Positions 13,810-23,138 of a stretch of 64,000 nt of DNA are shown here, piece after piece; the first letter of the stretch is position 1; every line of letters begins with the position of its first letter. The notes beneath the pieces are model-generated. The model worked only from the letters and a program-made list of their open reading frames with translations. It was not told the origin of the DNA and searched no databases. The stretch spans positions 2,108,001 to 2,172,000 of the forward strand of contig CAWHVF010000005.1 in NCBI GenBank assembly GCA_963832785.1, written 5' to 3'. This stretch comes from CAWBRT01 sp963832785. Lineage in GTDB: Bacteria > Acidobacteriota > Terriglobia > Terriglobales > Acidobacteriaceae. The translations under genes were made by a program, and so were the position numbers.

Positions 13810-15239
13810 AGCCTTATCTCCTTTGTGACTGGTTGAGTTTGGGTGCGCTCCCGGCCCGCCAGCCATCCAGCACAGATTGCCGAAAACATTCCCGCCCGGC
13901 CGCCGGCGCGCACGATCAGCAGTCCGTCGTCCCAGAACTTGGGCACCATCTCATTGGCCCGGCTGGCGGCGATTCCCTCTCCCACGCCATGGGCGCCGGC
14001 CACCAGGTCGCGCCCAGGACGCAGAAGCGCGGCATGCAGTTCGCGGGTGATGCGGGCGCGGTCCCAGCCGGCTTGGCGAAATATCAGGTAATGCTCCGGA
14101 CAGAGAATCAAAATCGCGTTCCCCAACTGCACCAACTTGGGATGGTTGACGGCGGTCAAAGCCATGGCCAGGCTGCGGGTAAGCTCTTCCGGGGTGCGCG
14201 ATTTCTGGTCCGCCACGCCCTGGATGCCATCGCCCTGGAACAACGTCACTGCACTGCGGCCGCGCGGGATGCCACGCGAAACCGACAGAGGCTCCCACGC
14301 CGGGTCGGTCTCATCCTCGGCGAAACAGAAGGTATATTTGCCGGGCTGTCCCAGGGTGGCGCGGTCGATCTCACCGGGCCGGCCGCCGCCGACGTTGCGG
14401 ATGATCAACTGCAAGGCGCGTCCGATGGTGGCGTTGGCGCGATTTCCCTGGCCCAGCGCATTCACTCCCCAGTTCATGCCTATGGCCTGGGTGATGGGGC
14501 CGTTCACGATGATCACCGGCCCCGAAAAATAGGTGGTGCAGAGCAGGCCGTGCATGGTGAAGACCGGCTCCAGCGCCGCCTCCAGCGAGGCCAGCACCAC
14601 CGGCATGTATTCCGGCTTGCAGCCGGCCATGACGGCGTTGATGGCCACCTTCTCGACGGTGCACTCGGCCAGGTTCGGCGGCACCAGGCCGACCACCTCG
14701 TGCGGCTGCCGTCTGGTGCCGGAGAGCATGAGCAGAATCCGCTCGTCAGTGGGCGGCACCACCGGCAAGCCATCGGTCCAGCCGCGCTCGAAGCAGGCCT
14801 CGCCGGGGTCGTCCCACTCGTCGACCTCGATTCGCCGGCTCTTCAACGGCGACTCGCCGAACTGCGCCTGCAGGCGCTCCCAGACGCCCGGCTGGCGTGT
14901 CTTCGATCCGCAGCCCGGACTGTACGCGGGCAGCCCGTCGCCCAGGTCGGCTATTCCGGCCAGGCTGCGCCACTCGTCACGAACCCAGCCGGCGACGCGG
15001 CCGGCCTCTTGCCCGTCCACGCTGCGCACCAGCGTCGGCGTGATTTCGACGCCGTAGCGGAACGAGCGTTCCAGCGTCTGGTCGTAAGTTGCGCCAATCG
15101 AGGACAGGAACGATGGATCATCTTCCACGAAGATCGAAAGCTCCGGCAGCGCCTGCCGCATGCGCTCGAATACCGGCACCAGCAGCGCACAGGTCTGGCA
15201 CTCCCGCTTGACGAACAAGGTGAAGTGAGCGCTATTCAT
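13806..15239 (-). CDS. Thioredoxin-fold N-terminal domain fused to a large uncharacterised domain; partner of the UGSC protein
   Basis: 477 residues from ATG 15239 (GGAAGAA just upstream; GTG 15290 and ATG 15257 are in frame). Residues 1-95 look like a thioredoxin/glutaredoxin fold: TLFVKREC then CxxC as CQTC (14-17), and the cis-proline strand VEITPTLVRS. The remaining roughly 380 residues form a domain I cannot name. It is rich in glycine and conserved-looking segments such as GLPVVPPT, INAVMAGCKPEYMPVV, SGPVIIVNGP and GNRANATIGRA, with several single cysteines. It ends in the 4-base overlap with the UGSC gene, implying coupled translation and matched protein amounts. A dithiol/selenol redox relay between the two products is a reasonable inference. 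No signal peptide. Confidence 0.65.
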   Translation of the reverse strand: MNSAHFTLFVKRECQTCALLVPVFERMRQALPELSIFVEDDPSFLSSIGATYDQTLERSFRYGVEITPTLVRSVDGQEAGRVAGWVRDEWRSLAGIADLGDGLPAYSPGCGSKTRQPGVWERLQAQFGESPLKSRRIEVDEWDDPGEACFERGWTDGLPVVPPTDERILLMLSGTRRQPHEVVGLVPPNLAECTVEKVAINAVMAGCKPEYMPVVLASLEAALEPVFTMHGLLCTTYFSGPVIIVNGPITQAIGMNWGVNALGQGNRANATIGRALQLIIRNVGGGRPGEIDRATLGQPGKYTFCFAEDETDPAWEPLSVSRGIPRGRSAVTLFQGDGIQGVADQKSRTPEELTRSLAMALTAVNHPKLVQLGNAILILCPEHYLIFRQAGWDRARITRELHAALLRPGRDLVAGAHGVGEGIAASRANEMVPKFWDDGLLIVRAGGRAGMFSAICAGWLAGRERTQTQPVTKEIRL

Positions 15240-15344
15240 TCGTTCTTCCATTTCGTTCAACCACGTATCTACTGACGTGTGCCGTTCCACCGGGCGGAAC
15301 CAGGTGTTGCGGGCGGCCTAACGCTGAAGGATATCATTTTGAGG

Positions 15345-15511
15345 TGTCATGCTGAGCGGCTCCGAAGGAATCGCGAAGCATCCCTGTAGACTGTCCCACT
15401 ACGCGGTGTGGAGGGCTTTCTTTATAAAACTCCGGTCTTCCTTTTTGGATTGGAGGCCGTATGGGGATCTTCGGCCGCGCAAATGCAGCGCGACCTCAGG
15501 ATGACAGCAAT
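15345..15511. repeat. CATCCTGAGC-type dispersed palindromic repeat
   Basis: GTGTCATGCTGAGCGGCTCC at 15343 and GCGACCTCAGGATGACAG near 15491 are the two complementary arms of a repeat (TCATCCTGAGCG...CGACCTCAGGATGA). Intact or partial copies lie near 40059-40090, 41113-41205, 54404-54485 and 58841-58895. Here the arms are about 150 bases apart and flank an AT-rich TTTATAAAACTCC segment. No gene is seen in the 290 bases between livF and the thioredoxin-fold gene. Confidence 0.5.
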
Positions 15512-15529
15512 GGGTCAGGCGCTCGGCTT

Positions 15530-16255
<726 letters not shown>

Positions 16256-16256
16256 T

Positions 16257-17024
16257 TCAATTCTCTTCCTCGGCGCCCAGATAGGCCCGAATCACTTCCT
16301 TGTCGTTGCGAATGGCTTCAGGCGCGCCCTCGGCGATCTTGCAGCCATATTCGAGCACCACTATGCGCTCGCAGACGCGCATCACCAGGCTCATGTCGTG
16401 CTCGATCAGCAGCACCGTGATCCCCTGCTCCCGCATCTTGCGGATCAGGGCGATCAGGCTAGTGGTTTCCTGCTCGTTCATGCCCCCGGCGGGCTCATCC
16501 AGAATGACAAGCTGCGGCTGCGTGGCCAGGGCCCGCGCCAGCTCCAGCAGGCGCTGCTTGCCATAAGGCAGGTTCTTGGCCAGATTTTCCGCTTCCGCCC
16601 GCAGGCGCACGAACTCCAGCGCCTGCAGCGCCGCCACCAGCGCCCCCTTTTCTTCCCGGCGGACTCCCGGATAACGAATCATGGCCCCCAGCGCACCCGA
16701 CTTCATGCGGCAATGCCGGCCGGCCAAAACGTTTTCCAGCACCGAGAGGTTCTGAAAAAGGCGAATCGTCTGAAAGGTCCGGGCAATGCCGGAAGCCACT
16801 ATGCGATGTGTCGGCACCCCGGCTATGGATTTTCCTTTGAATGTGATCGTGCCCTCATCGGGGCGGTAGATACCGGTTATCAGGTTGAAGACCGTGGTCT
16901 TGCCGGCGCCGTTCGGCCCGATCAGCCCGACGATCGACCCCGCTTCTACGTCGAACGAGACGTTCTTGACCGCCGTGACACCGCCAAAGCGCTTGGTTAG
17001 CGAGTTGATGCTGAGCAGGCTCAT
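16257..17024 (-). CDS. livG: Branched-chain amino acid ABC transporter ATPase LivG
   Basis: 255 residues. Walker A GPNGAGKTTVFNLITG, then the LivG-specific GIARTFQTIRLF, signature LPYGKQRLLELARAL (normally LSYGxQR, here LPYG), Walker B LVILDEPAGGMN and LLIEHDM. It pairs with LivF on the membrane components LivH and LivM. The ATG at 17024 overlaps the livM stop by 4 bases (ATGA), indicating coupled translation. A longer in-frame reading upstream runs inside livM and is discarded. Confidence 0.92.
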   Translation of the reverse strand: MSLLSINSLTKRFGGVTAVKNVSFDVEAGSIVGLIGPNGAGKTTVFNLITGIYRPDEGTITFKGKSIAGVPTHRIVASGIARTFQTIRLFQNLSVLENVLAGRHCRMKSGALGAMIRYPGVRREEKGALVAALQALEFVRLRAEAENLAKNLPYGKQRLLELARALATQPQLVILDEPAGGMNEQETTSLIALIRKMREQGITVLLIEHDMSLVMRVCERIVVLEYGCKIAEGAPEAIRNDKEVIRAYLGAEEEN

Positions 17025-18035
17025 AGCACCTCCTCGGCGGCGGCAACCTTCTCCTTGCCGGCGTCCGCCCCCGCCGGGGCGCTCTCGCTTGGCGGGGGAA
17101 TGGCATCCAGCAGATACAGCCTCGGCCTGGCCGGCAATATGCCCTGGTTGCGGAAGATCATCATCACGATCATCGCCGCCCCGAAGAACAGCATGCGCGC
17201 GGCGGCGAACTGGCGAAACAACTCCGGCAGCCCGATGATCACAAACGACCCCACCAGCACGCCGGCAATGCTGCCCGATCCGCCCAGAATCACCAGCACG
17301 AAGATCAGCACCGACTCCCAGAAGCTGAACGATTCGGGGGCGATGATGGTCATCTTGGCGGCGAAGATAGCGCCCGCCATTCCCGCCCACGCCGCCCCGA
17401 TGACAAAGGATGCCAGCTTGTAATGGGCGGTGTTGATGCCGCTGCCCTCGGCCGCCACCTCGTCCTCGCGCAGGTAGTTTAGCGCCCGGCCAAAGCGCGA
17501 GTGCTCCAGGCGGGCAAACAAGAAGATGGTGATGGCGACAAAGGCCCAGATGAAATACAGGAAGTGCTCAGGGCGGCGGATTATCAGCCCGAACAGGCGC
17601 GGCCGGGCGATGCCGAAGATTCCGTTGGCGCCTCCGGTGATGCCGAAGATGTTGTTGACCAGGGCGATGCGCACGATCTCTCCCACGCCCACGGTGACGA
17701 TGCACAGATAATCGCCGCGCAGGCGAATGATCGGGCGCACGACGATGGCGGCGAAAATGGCCGCCGCCAGCGCGCACACCGGCAACAGCCACAGCACCGG
17801 AATCTGATAGCGGGTGTTCAGAATGGCCGCCGTGTAGGCCCCCACCGCGTAGAAAGCGGCATGGCCCAGGTTGAACAGCCCGGCGTGGCCCAGGGTGATA
17901 TTCAAGCTGAGCCCCAGAATGGCGTACAGGCCCACGTTGTTCAGCACGTCCACCCAGTAGGTGTTGAGAAACAACGGCGAAACGGCGAGCAACAGCGAAA
18001 AAGGCCAGGTAGCTGAGGGTGGTTCGGCGCGACAT
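17021..18035 (-). CDS. livM: Branched-chain amino acid ABC transporter permease LivM, with apparent frameshift near the N-terminus
   Basis: About 338 residues if restored. The LivM core is clear: eight or more membrane helices, LGLSLNITLGHAGLFNLGHA near the start and ALNYLREDEVAAEGSGI in the coupling region. The open frame runs only from TTG 17992. ATG 18035, which overlaps the livH stop as TAATG, begins MSRRTTLSYLAF in another frame. Removing one T from the TTTTT run (A5 at 17998-18002 on the plus strand) joins the two as LAFSLLLAVSPLFLNTYW, exactly the expected N-terminal helix. So either the run is miscounted or the gene has a real +1 shift. The C-terminus has an Ala/Glu-rich extension after the last helix. 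Confidence 0.82.
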
Positions 18036-18940
18036 TAGACTTTCTCCGCCACGCGTTCGCCCAACAGCCCGGTGGGACGCAGGATGAGCACGAGAATCAA
18101 AACGAAAAACGCCAGCGCATCCTTCCATGCGGTGGAGAAATACGCCGACCCAAGCGACTCGATCACCCCCAGCAGAAGCCCGCCGACCATCGCTCCCGGT
18201 ATGTTGCCGATGCCGCCCAGAACGGCCGCGGTAAACGCCTTCAGGCCGTAGGACCAGCCCATGGTGAAGTACACCTGGCCGTATTGGACTCCCACCAGCA
18301 GGCCCGCCGCTCCGCCCAGCGCCGGACCCAGCACGAATACCACCATGATCACCCGGTCGACGTTGATCCCCATGAGCTGGGCCGCTCCCTGATCGATGGC
18401 GGCGGCGCGGATGGCGGTGCCGATGCGCGTCTTCTGGATGAACAGGTAGAGCGCGATCATCATCAGCAACGAGGTGGCCAGGATCAGGATTCGCGCCAGG
18501 GGAACGTAAATTCCAAGCACATTGACCGGCAAGCTGGGGATAATGTTCTGCGGAAAGACCAGGAAGCGCGCGCCGTAGATCAGCATGAGGGCGTTCTGTA
18601 TAAGAATAGAGGCACCCAGCGCGGAAACCACGGCCGAAAGCCGGGGCGATTTGCGCAACGGCTTATAGGCGGTGCGTTCCAGCACCACTCCCAGAAAGGC
18701 GACCGAGCCCATCACCATCACGATCAGCGCGGCGAAGCCAAGCGCATGGCCGCCATGCTCAATGAGCCCGAAACTGGCCACCATGGTCAATCCCAGGTAA
18801 GCGCCGGAACTGAACAGGTCGCCGTGGGCGAAGTTGATCAGCTTGAGCACGCCGTAAACCATGGTGTATCCCAGCGCGATCAGAGCGTAAATGCCGCCCA
18901 CGGCCAGGCCGTTGGTCAACTGTTGGAAGAACTGTTCCAT
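18035..18940 (-). CDS. livH: Branched-chain amino acid ABC transporter permease LivH
   Basis: 301 residues. Polytopic inner-membrane protein with the LivH hallmarks LTNGLAVGGIYALIALGYTMVYGVLKLINFAHGD shortened here to the motif GxxYALxALGxTxxYG, and TRIGTAIRAAAIDQGAAQLMGI as the ATPase-coupling loop. It is the first gene of livHMGF. No periplasmic binding protein (livK/livJ) is encoded in the window, so the substrate receptor must come from elsewhere. The 240-base gap to the divergent flavoprotein gene probably holds both promoters. Confidence 0.92.
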   Translation of the reverse strand: MEQFFQQLTNGLAVGGIYALIALGYTMVYGVLKLINFAHGDLFSSGAYLGLTMVASFGLIEHGGHALGFAALIVMVMGSVAFLGVVLERTAYKPLRKSPRLSAVVSALGASILIQNALMLIYGARFLVFPQNIIPSLPVNVLGIYVPLARILILATSLLMMIALYLFIQKTRIGTAIRAAAIDQGAAQLMGINVDRVIMVVFVLGPALGGAAGLLVGVQYGQVYFTMGWSYGLKAFTAAVLGGIGNIPGAMVGGLLLGVIESLGSAYFSTAWKDALAFFVLILVLILRPTGLLGERVAEKV

Positions 18941-19178
18941 TTTCGCATTCTAACCCGACAGGGCACCGGAACAATGCGTGAAAACGCTGATTTTAACCGG
19001 CCCGTCCCCCAGCTTTCAGGGCCGGCTACGAAGGCCCCGGTGGGCGAAAGCAGGGTTCCCGGCCGCACTCTTTTGCCCTGGCAGGGCAAATGGCCCGCCG
19101 CTGGGGCTTGTTGGGCCGGGAGCGCCATGGCAGAATACCTCTACCGACACTTCAAACGGGTATTTTCAAGGAGAACTC

Positions 19179-19751
19179 ATGCGGAAAGTTGTGTTGATCA
19201 GCGGCAGTCCCAAGCCTGAAGGCAACACCGCGCTGCTGATGCGCGAATGCGCCAAGGTGATTCAAGCGGCCGGGGTGGAGACGGAAATCATTTCCTTCGC
19301 GGGCAAGAAGATAGAAGCTTGCATCGCCTGCATGAAATGCAAGAGCGGCCGCTGCGGCCTGGACGACGGGCTGAACGACATCATCGACAAGATCCGGCCC
19401 GCCCAGGGGTTGATCGTGGGCACCCCCGTTTACTTCGGCACGGCGCGCGGCGACGTGATGTGCGCCTTGCAGCGCATCGGCTACGTCTCGCGCAACAGCG
19501 ATAACTACCTCAAGGGAAAGATCGGCGGCCCGGTGGCCGTGGCCCGCCGTGGGGGACAAACCCTGACCCTGCAGGAAATGATGATGTTTTTTCTCATCAA
19601 TGAACTGATTATTCCCGGCTCGACCTACTGGAACATGGTCTTTGGCCGCAATCCCGGAGAAGCCTTGAACGACGAGGAAGGCATGAGGACCATCCGCCGC
19701 TTCTCCGAGAATGTAGCCGAGCTGATCAAGAAGCTTTACCCTGAGAGCTAG
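19179..19751 (+). CDS. Iron-sulfur flavoprotein / NAD(P)H-dependent FMN reductase family
   Basis: 190 residues. Flavodoxin-like fold with the FMN phosphate loop SGSPKPEGNTALL (8-20). After the second strand comes a compact cysteine set C48-x2-C51-x2-C54-x4-C59, which matches the [4Fe-4S]-binding motif of archaeal and bacterial iron-sulfur flavoproteins (Isf). GTPVYFGTARGDV follows, lining the flavin. Such proteins carry single or paired electrons between ferredoxin-like donors and acceptors. The ATG at 19179 is fixed by AAGGAGA 5 nt upstream; a longer reading from 18978 is unsupported. A role as acceptor for the IorAB unit is speculative. Confidence 0.83.
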   Translation: MRKVVLISGSPKPEGNTALLMRECAKVIQAAGVETEIISFAGKKIEACIACMKCKSGRCGLDDGLNDIIDKIRPAQGLIVGTPVYFGTARGDVMCALQRIGYVSRNSDNYLKGKIGGPVAVARRGGQTLTLQEMMMFFLINELIIPGSTYWNMVFGRNPGEALNDEEGMRTIRRFSENVAELIKKLYPES

Positions 19752-20100
19752 AGCTGGTTTCAAAATCGATTTCGGAGCGTCCGAAAAATCGCCGCAGAGG
19801 CTGAAGCCTCACCTTCTTTCTGACTCTGGACGGCATGGCTGAAGCTATGCCCTTTCAAAGAACTATCTTTGAAACCAGTTCTAGAGCTGAAGCCCATTCC
19901 CTGATTTCTAGAGCAAATTTATAGTTGCTGTACCCAGGTGGAAGCACCGGGCTTTAGCCCGGTGAATAGGCCCACCTAAATTTAAGGGGGCTTCAGCCCC
20001 TGCGGTCCAACACCGCGGCTAAAGCCGGTTCCTTTCCGACTGCGGTTCGCCGGGCTAAAGCCCGGCGCTTCCACGGTTAGTGAGTACATCAACTCTGGAA
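19752..20100. repeat. Cluster of inverted repeats (GGGCTTTAGCCC and GCTGAAGCC types)
   Basis: About 350 bases without a gene, built from palindromes. AGAGCTGGTTTCAAA at 19751 is inverted as TTTGAAACCAGTTCT near 19869. GAGGCTGAAGCCTC at 19797 and GGCTGAAGCTATGCC lie between them. CACCGGGCTTTAGCCCGGTG lies at 19947, GGGGGCTTCAGCCCC near 19986, and CGCCGGGCTAAAGCCCGGCG near 20049, all flanked by GTGGAAGC and GCTTCCAC. The same GGCTTTAGCC theme recurs at 48055-48170. Possibly REP-like elements or multi-hairpin transcription ends between convergent genes. Confidence 0.6.
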
Positions 20101-20105
20101 CCGCT

Positions 20106-21092
20106 TTAGGGCCGCAAAACGATCTTGATGGCGCTGTCGTCGCGGGCAGCGGTATCGAATGCCTTGGCGATCTCCTCCAGCTTGAACTCGTGGGTGATCA
20201 GGGACTTGATGTCAACCAGGCCCTTGATCACCGGCCTCAGCGCCCAGGGAGTCCACACCTCGCGCTGCTGCCGCGTGTGGTGGACCAGGCAGGTGTTGCG
20301 GAACTCCAGGCCATCGTCGTGCCAGCGGCTGATGTTCAGCTTGATGGGGGTGGTCACCCAGCTATAGAAAACGAAGATGCCGTTGTGCTTGATCATTTCC
20401 GAAGCGGCGTTGAAAGACGCCTCGCTGCCGGCGGCCTCCACCACGACGTCGGCCCCGACTCCCCGGGTCAGTTCCTTGACCGCCTGCACCGGGTCCTGGC
20501 GCTTGATGTTGAGCACGACATCGGCGCCCAGGCGTTTTGCCACCGCCAGCTTGCAATCGTCAACATCGGCGACGACTACGGTTGAGGCGCCCTGCTTTTT
20601 CACGCACTGGGCGATGACCTGGCCGGCAAAACCGCCGCCCATCACCACCACCGTATCGCCAAGATTGGTCCCGGAGTTGAGGCCCGAGAACATGGCGCAG
20701 GAGATGGGTTCGCCCAGGGCGGTGAAATCCATCTCGAGGCCCTCGGGGCGGGACTGCAGCTCCCACACCTTGGCTTTGAAATAGTCGGCGTAGTTGTTGT
20801 TCCAGCCAAAGCACATTGCCTGGTCGCCGGGCTTGAGCTCGCGCACCTTGGCGCCGACTTCCACCACCGTCCCGCCGCTCTCATGGCCAAGATAGAAAGG
20901 AAACTTCGGCGGCTGGCGGAACTCGGCCGTCTGCTGCGGCAGTTGTCCTTTGAAGAAGCTCTTGTCGGAGCCGCAAATTCCGACCAGGCGGTTGCGCACA
21001 ATGACTTCATCGTCGCCGGCAACCAGCTCACGCTCGATCAGTCCGATTTCGTAAGGCGCCTTCAGCAGCGCTGCTCTTGTCTTTACGCTCAT
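20106..21092 (-). CDS. Zinc-binding alcohol dehydrogenase family protein lacking the structural-zinc lobe
   Basis: 328 residues, medium-chain dehydrogenase fold. The catalytic-zinc region is VGICGSDKSFFKG, and GHESGGTVVEVG supplies the His-Glu. The Rossmann segment is VVMGGGFAGQVIAQCV. The four-cysteine structural-zinc loop is absent; its place holds CFGWNNNYADYF. The acidic VADVDD after the Rossmann fold suggests NAD preference. The substrate is unknown, probably a polyol or secondary alcohol. ATG 21092 is preceded by a G-rich GGGGGAA site about 10 nt upstream; the in-frame extension to 21152 is not supported. It stands alone. Confidence 0.78.
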   Translation of the reverse strand: MSVKTRAALLKAPYEIGLIERELVAGDDEVIVRNRLVGICGSDKSFFKGQLPQQTAEFRQPPKFPFYLGHESGGTVVEVGAKVRELKPGDQAMCFGWNNNYADYFKAKVWELQSRPEGLEMDFTALGEPISCAMFSGLNSGTNLGDTVVVMGGGFAGQVIAQCVKKQGASTVVVADVDDCKLAVAKRLGADVVLNIKRQDPVQAVKELTRGVGADVVVEAAGSEASFNAASEMIKHNGIFVFYSWVTTPIKLNISRWHDDGLEFRNTCLVHHTRQQREVWTPWALRPVIKGLVDIKSLITHEFKLEEIAKAFDTAARDDSAIKIVLRP

Positions 21093-21412
21093 TTTAGGAT
21101 TCCCCCGGATGGCTGCCGGTCCGAGCGCCGGCGCGGCAAGCCAGGCATACAAGTTATCGCCGGATAGGTTTGAGTAGCTTCTGAAATAGTAGCAAATAGT
21201 GGACGCAGCGGCCCATAGGAAGCTCCACGTAAAGCGCGCCCGGCGGCAGTTCGGGCTTGGCGAACCGTTCTGCTTGGTGTAGCATCTAATTAACAGTCGC
21301 GAAGTTTGACGCGCGATTTTGAGCTGGCCCGCAATTCATTTCTGCGTCATCCATCTCTCAGTCACGTCAGCATCCTTCCAGGCAAATCCAAAAAACGTAA
21401 AGGTACAACAAA

Positions 21413-21613
21413 GTGGAACAAGGAACAGTGAAGTGGTTTAACGACGCCAAGGGATTTGGTTTCATCAGCCGCCAGAACGGCGAGGATGTCTTTGTGCATT
21501 TCTCCGCCATTCAGTCCAACGGCTTCCGCACCCTGCAAGAAGGGCAGGCGGTGCAGTTCGAGGTCACCAAGGGCAAGAAGGGCTGGCAGGCCGAGAACGT
21601 ACAGGTCCTCTAA
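21413..21613 (+). CDS. Cold-shock domain protein, CspA family
   Basis: 66 residues, a single OB-fold cold-shock domain. RNP1 is KGFGFI and RNP2 is VFVHF, both intact. The GTG start at 21413 gives MEQGTVKWFNDAKGFGFI and AAAGGT lies upstream. These proteins bind single-stranded nucleic acid and melt RNA structure. A perfect rho-independent terminator follows at 21631-21659, so the gene is a monocistronic unit. The 230 bases upstream probably include a long 5' leader, as is usual for cspA, but no cold-box could be confirmed. Confidence 0.93.
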   Translation: MEQGTVKWFNDAKGFGFISRQNGEDVFVHFSAIQSNGFRTLQEGQAVQFEVTKGKKGWQAENVQVL

Positions 21614-21630
21614 AAAATTGGGAGGCACAA

Positions 21631-21659
21631 AGCCCGGAGCCGCGGCTCCGGGCTTTTTT
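21631..21659 (+). terminator. Rho-independent terminator of the cold-shock gene
   Basis: AGCCCGGAGC-CGCG-GCTCCGGGCT forms a perfect 10-bp stem and is followed by six T residues. It lies 17 bases after the stop codon. This is the clearest intrinsic terminator in the window. Confidence 0.92.
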
Positions 21660-21891
21660 CGTTTGTGCGAAATGCAGCCTCTGCCTTTAAGGGTTAGGGA
21701 TCAGGGATTAGGAGTAGGGTTAAATCGTAGGGGAGCTTATTCACGGGCACCCGCTGGCGCTACAAGCTCCCTCGACCGCTTGCGGATCTTTTCTCTCGCA
21801 GCGCTGTTTCTTCGGCGCGCCTTGGGCCGCATTTGCCGGCCTGCTAAACTGCTTGTACAAGCGAAAAATTCCGGGAGGGAGGAAGTTTTTT

Positions 21892-22971
21892 GTGGCTGAG
21901 GCGGCAAAATTCTCCGAGGGCGGCGAAGTCTATCGTGTGCCGGTAGCCGATCTACGCGCATTTATCGGCCGCGCGCTGCAGTCTGTGGGGCTTCCCCGCG
22001 AGGATGCGGAACGGGTGGCCGAGCTTATGGCGGAGGCCGACGCTCGCGGCTCCGACGGCCACGGCGTATTTCGCCTGCCGCAGTACATAAAGCGGATTCA
22101 GAGCGGCGGGCTGAACACCCACCCGCGCCTGCGCCTCATCCGCGAACAGGCGGCCAGCGCCCTGCTGGATGGCGACAATGGCATGGGACATCTGGTAATG
22201 AGCCGGGCGACGGAGATTGCCATCGAGAAGGCCCGCAGCGCTGGGGTCGGCTGGGTTGGCGCCCGCAACAGCAATCATGCCGGGCCGGCGCATCTCTACG
22301 CCCGCATGCCGCTGGCGCACGACATGATCGGGATTTACCTGGCAGTGGGCAGCGCCAACCATCTGCCTCCCTGGGGCGGTATCGAAATGCTGCTCAGCAC
22401 CAATCCCATTGCGATTGCCGTCCCCAGCTTGCGGCGCCCGGCGGTGGTTCTCGATATGGCGACCACCAACGCGGCTTACGGAAAGGTGAAGGTCAAGGCG
22501 CAGCGCGGCGAACTGATGCCGGAGGGCTGGATGATGACGCGCAAAGGCGAGCCCTTGACCGACCCGAAGCGCGCCAGCGAGGGCTTTCTGCTGCCCATCG
22601 GCGGCCCCAAGGGCTACGGCCTGGCCCTGATGTTCGGCTTGCTGGCCGGAACCTTGAACGGAGCCGCCTTCGGCAGAAACGTTGTTGATTTCAATGCCGA
22701 CTCGACCACTATGACCAACACCGGGCACGCGATTGTGGCGGTCAACATCGCCGCCTTCGCCGACGTGCTGGAATTCAAGCAGGCAGTGGACGAGATTTGG
22801 GAGCAGATGAAGTCTTCGCCCAAGCTGCCCGGAGTCGAGGAAATCCGGCTTCCGGGCGAACGCTCGGAGGGAATCTACGTCGAACGCGCGGCCAAGGGAG
22901 TACCGCTCAGCCCCGAGTTGCGCCGGACGCTCGATGAGCTGGCTGACCGGATGGGGATTCAGCATCTCTGA
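21892..22971 (+). CDS. Ldh_2-family malate/L-lactate (sulfolactate/ureidoglycolate) dehydrogenase
   Basis: 359 residues. NAD(P)-dependent 2-hydroxyacid dehydrogenase of the AllD/ComC/MDH family, unrelated to Rossmann LDH. Seen: GSDGHGVFRLPQY (catalytic His in DxHG), ARNSNHAGPAHLYA (second conserved His), STNPIAIAVPS, VLDMATT and GGPKGYGLALM, which binds the cofactor. GTG 21892 is chosen because GGGAGGGAGGAAG precedes it; TTG 21853 lies upstream of that site. A paralogue is at 59634-60698. Family substrates include malate, sulfolactate, ureidoglycolate and delta1-piperideine-2-carboxylate; nothing here decides between them. Confidence 0.85.
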   Translation: MAEAAKFSEGGEVYRVPVADLRAFIGRALQSVGLPREDAERVAELMAEADARGSDGHGVFRLPQYIKRIQSGGLNTHPRLRLIREQAASALLDGDNGMGHLVMSRATEIAIEKARSAGVGWVGARNSNHAGPAHLYARMPLAHDMIGIYLAVGSANHLPPWGGIEMLLSTNPIAIAVPSLRRPAVVLDMATTNAAYGKVKVKAQRGELMPEGWMMTRKGEPLTDPKRASEGFLLPIGGPKGYGLALMFGLLAGTLNGAAFGRNVVDFNADSTTMTNTGHAIVAVNIAAFADVLEFKQAVDEIWEQMKSSPKLPGVEEIRLPGERSEGIYVERAAKGVPLSPELRRTLDELADRMGIQHL

Positions 22972-22988
22972 GCCTGCAAGAATTTTGG

Positions 22989-23080
22989 TAGGCTTCAATC
23001 TGAATTCCGCTTAAGCGTGGGTGCCCCACGTCCCGCCCTGCTTTTGGGCTGACGTGGGGCTGCCCTTAAAACTGAGCCAA
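22989..23080. mobile_element. MITE-like palindromic element, copy 3 (first hairpin only)
   Basis: The left end TAGGCTTCAATCTGAATTCC matches copy 2 at 2075. The hairpin GCCCCACGTC...GACGTGGGGC is the same as in copy 1, but the second hairpin (CCCCAGGTTAGCGCC) is missing. The right end AAAACTGAGCCAA is a diverged terminal repeat. It fills most of the gap between the dehydrogenase and the EamA gene. Confidence 0.6.
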
Positions 23081-23138
23081 TCAAAGTTTTCGTTGCGGGA
23101 TCACACCAGCAATTAAAGAAACCATAAAGAGTATTTTT

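Noticed and set aside
17021..17992. livM beginning at TTG 17992 as an ordinary gene
   Set aside because: It would lack a ribosome-binding site and the first part of helix 1; ATG 18035 with TAATG coupling and one base less in the T5 run explains everything better.
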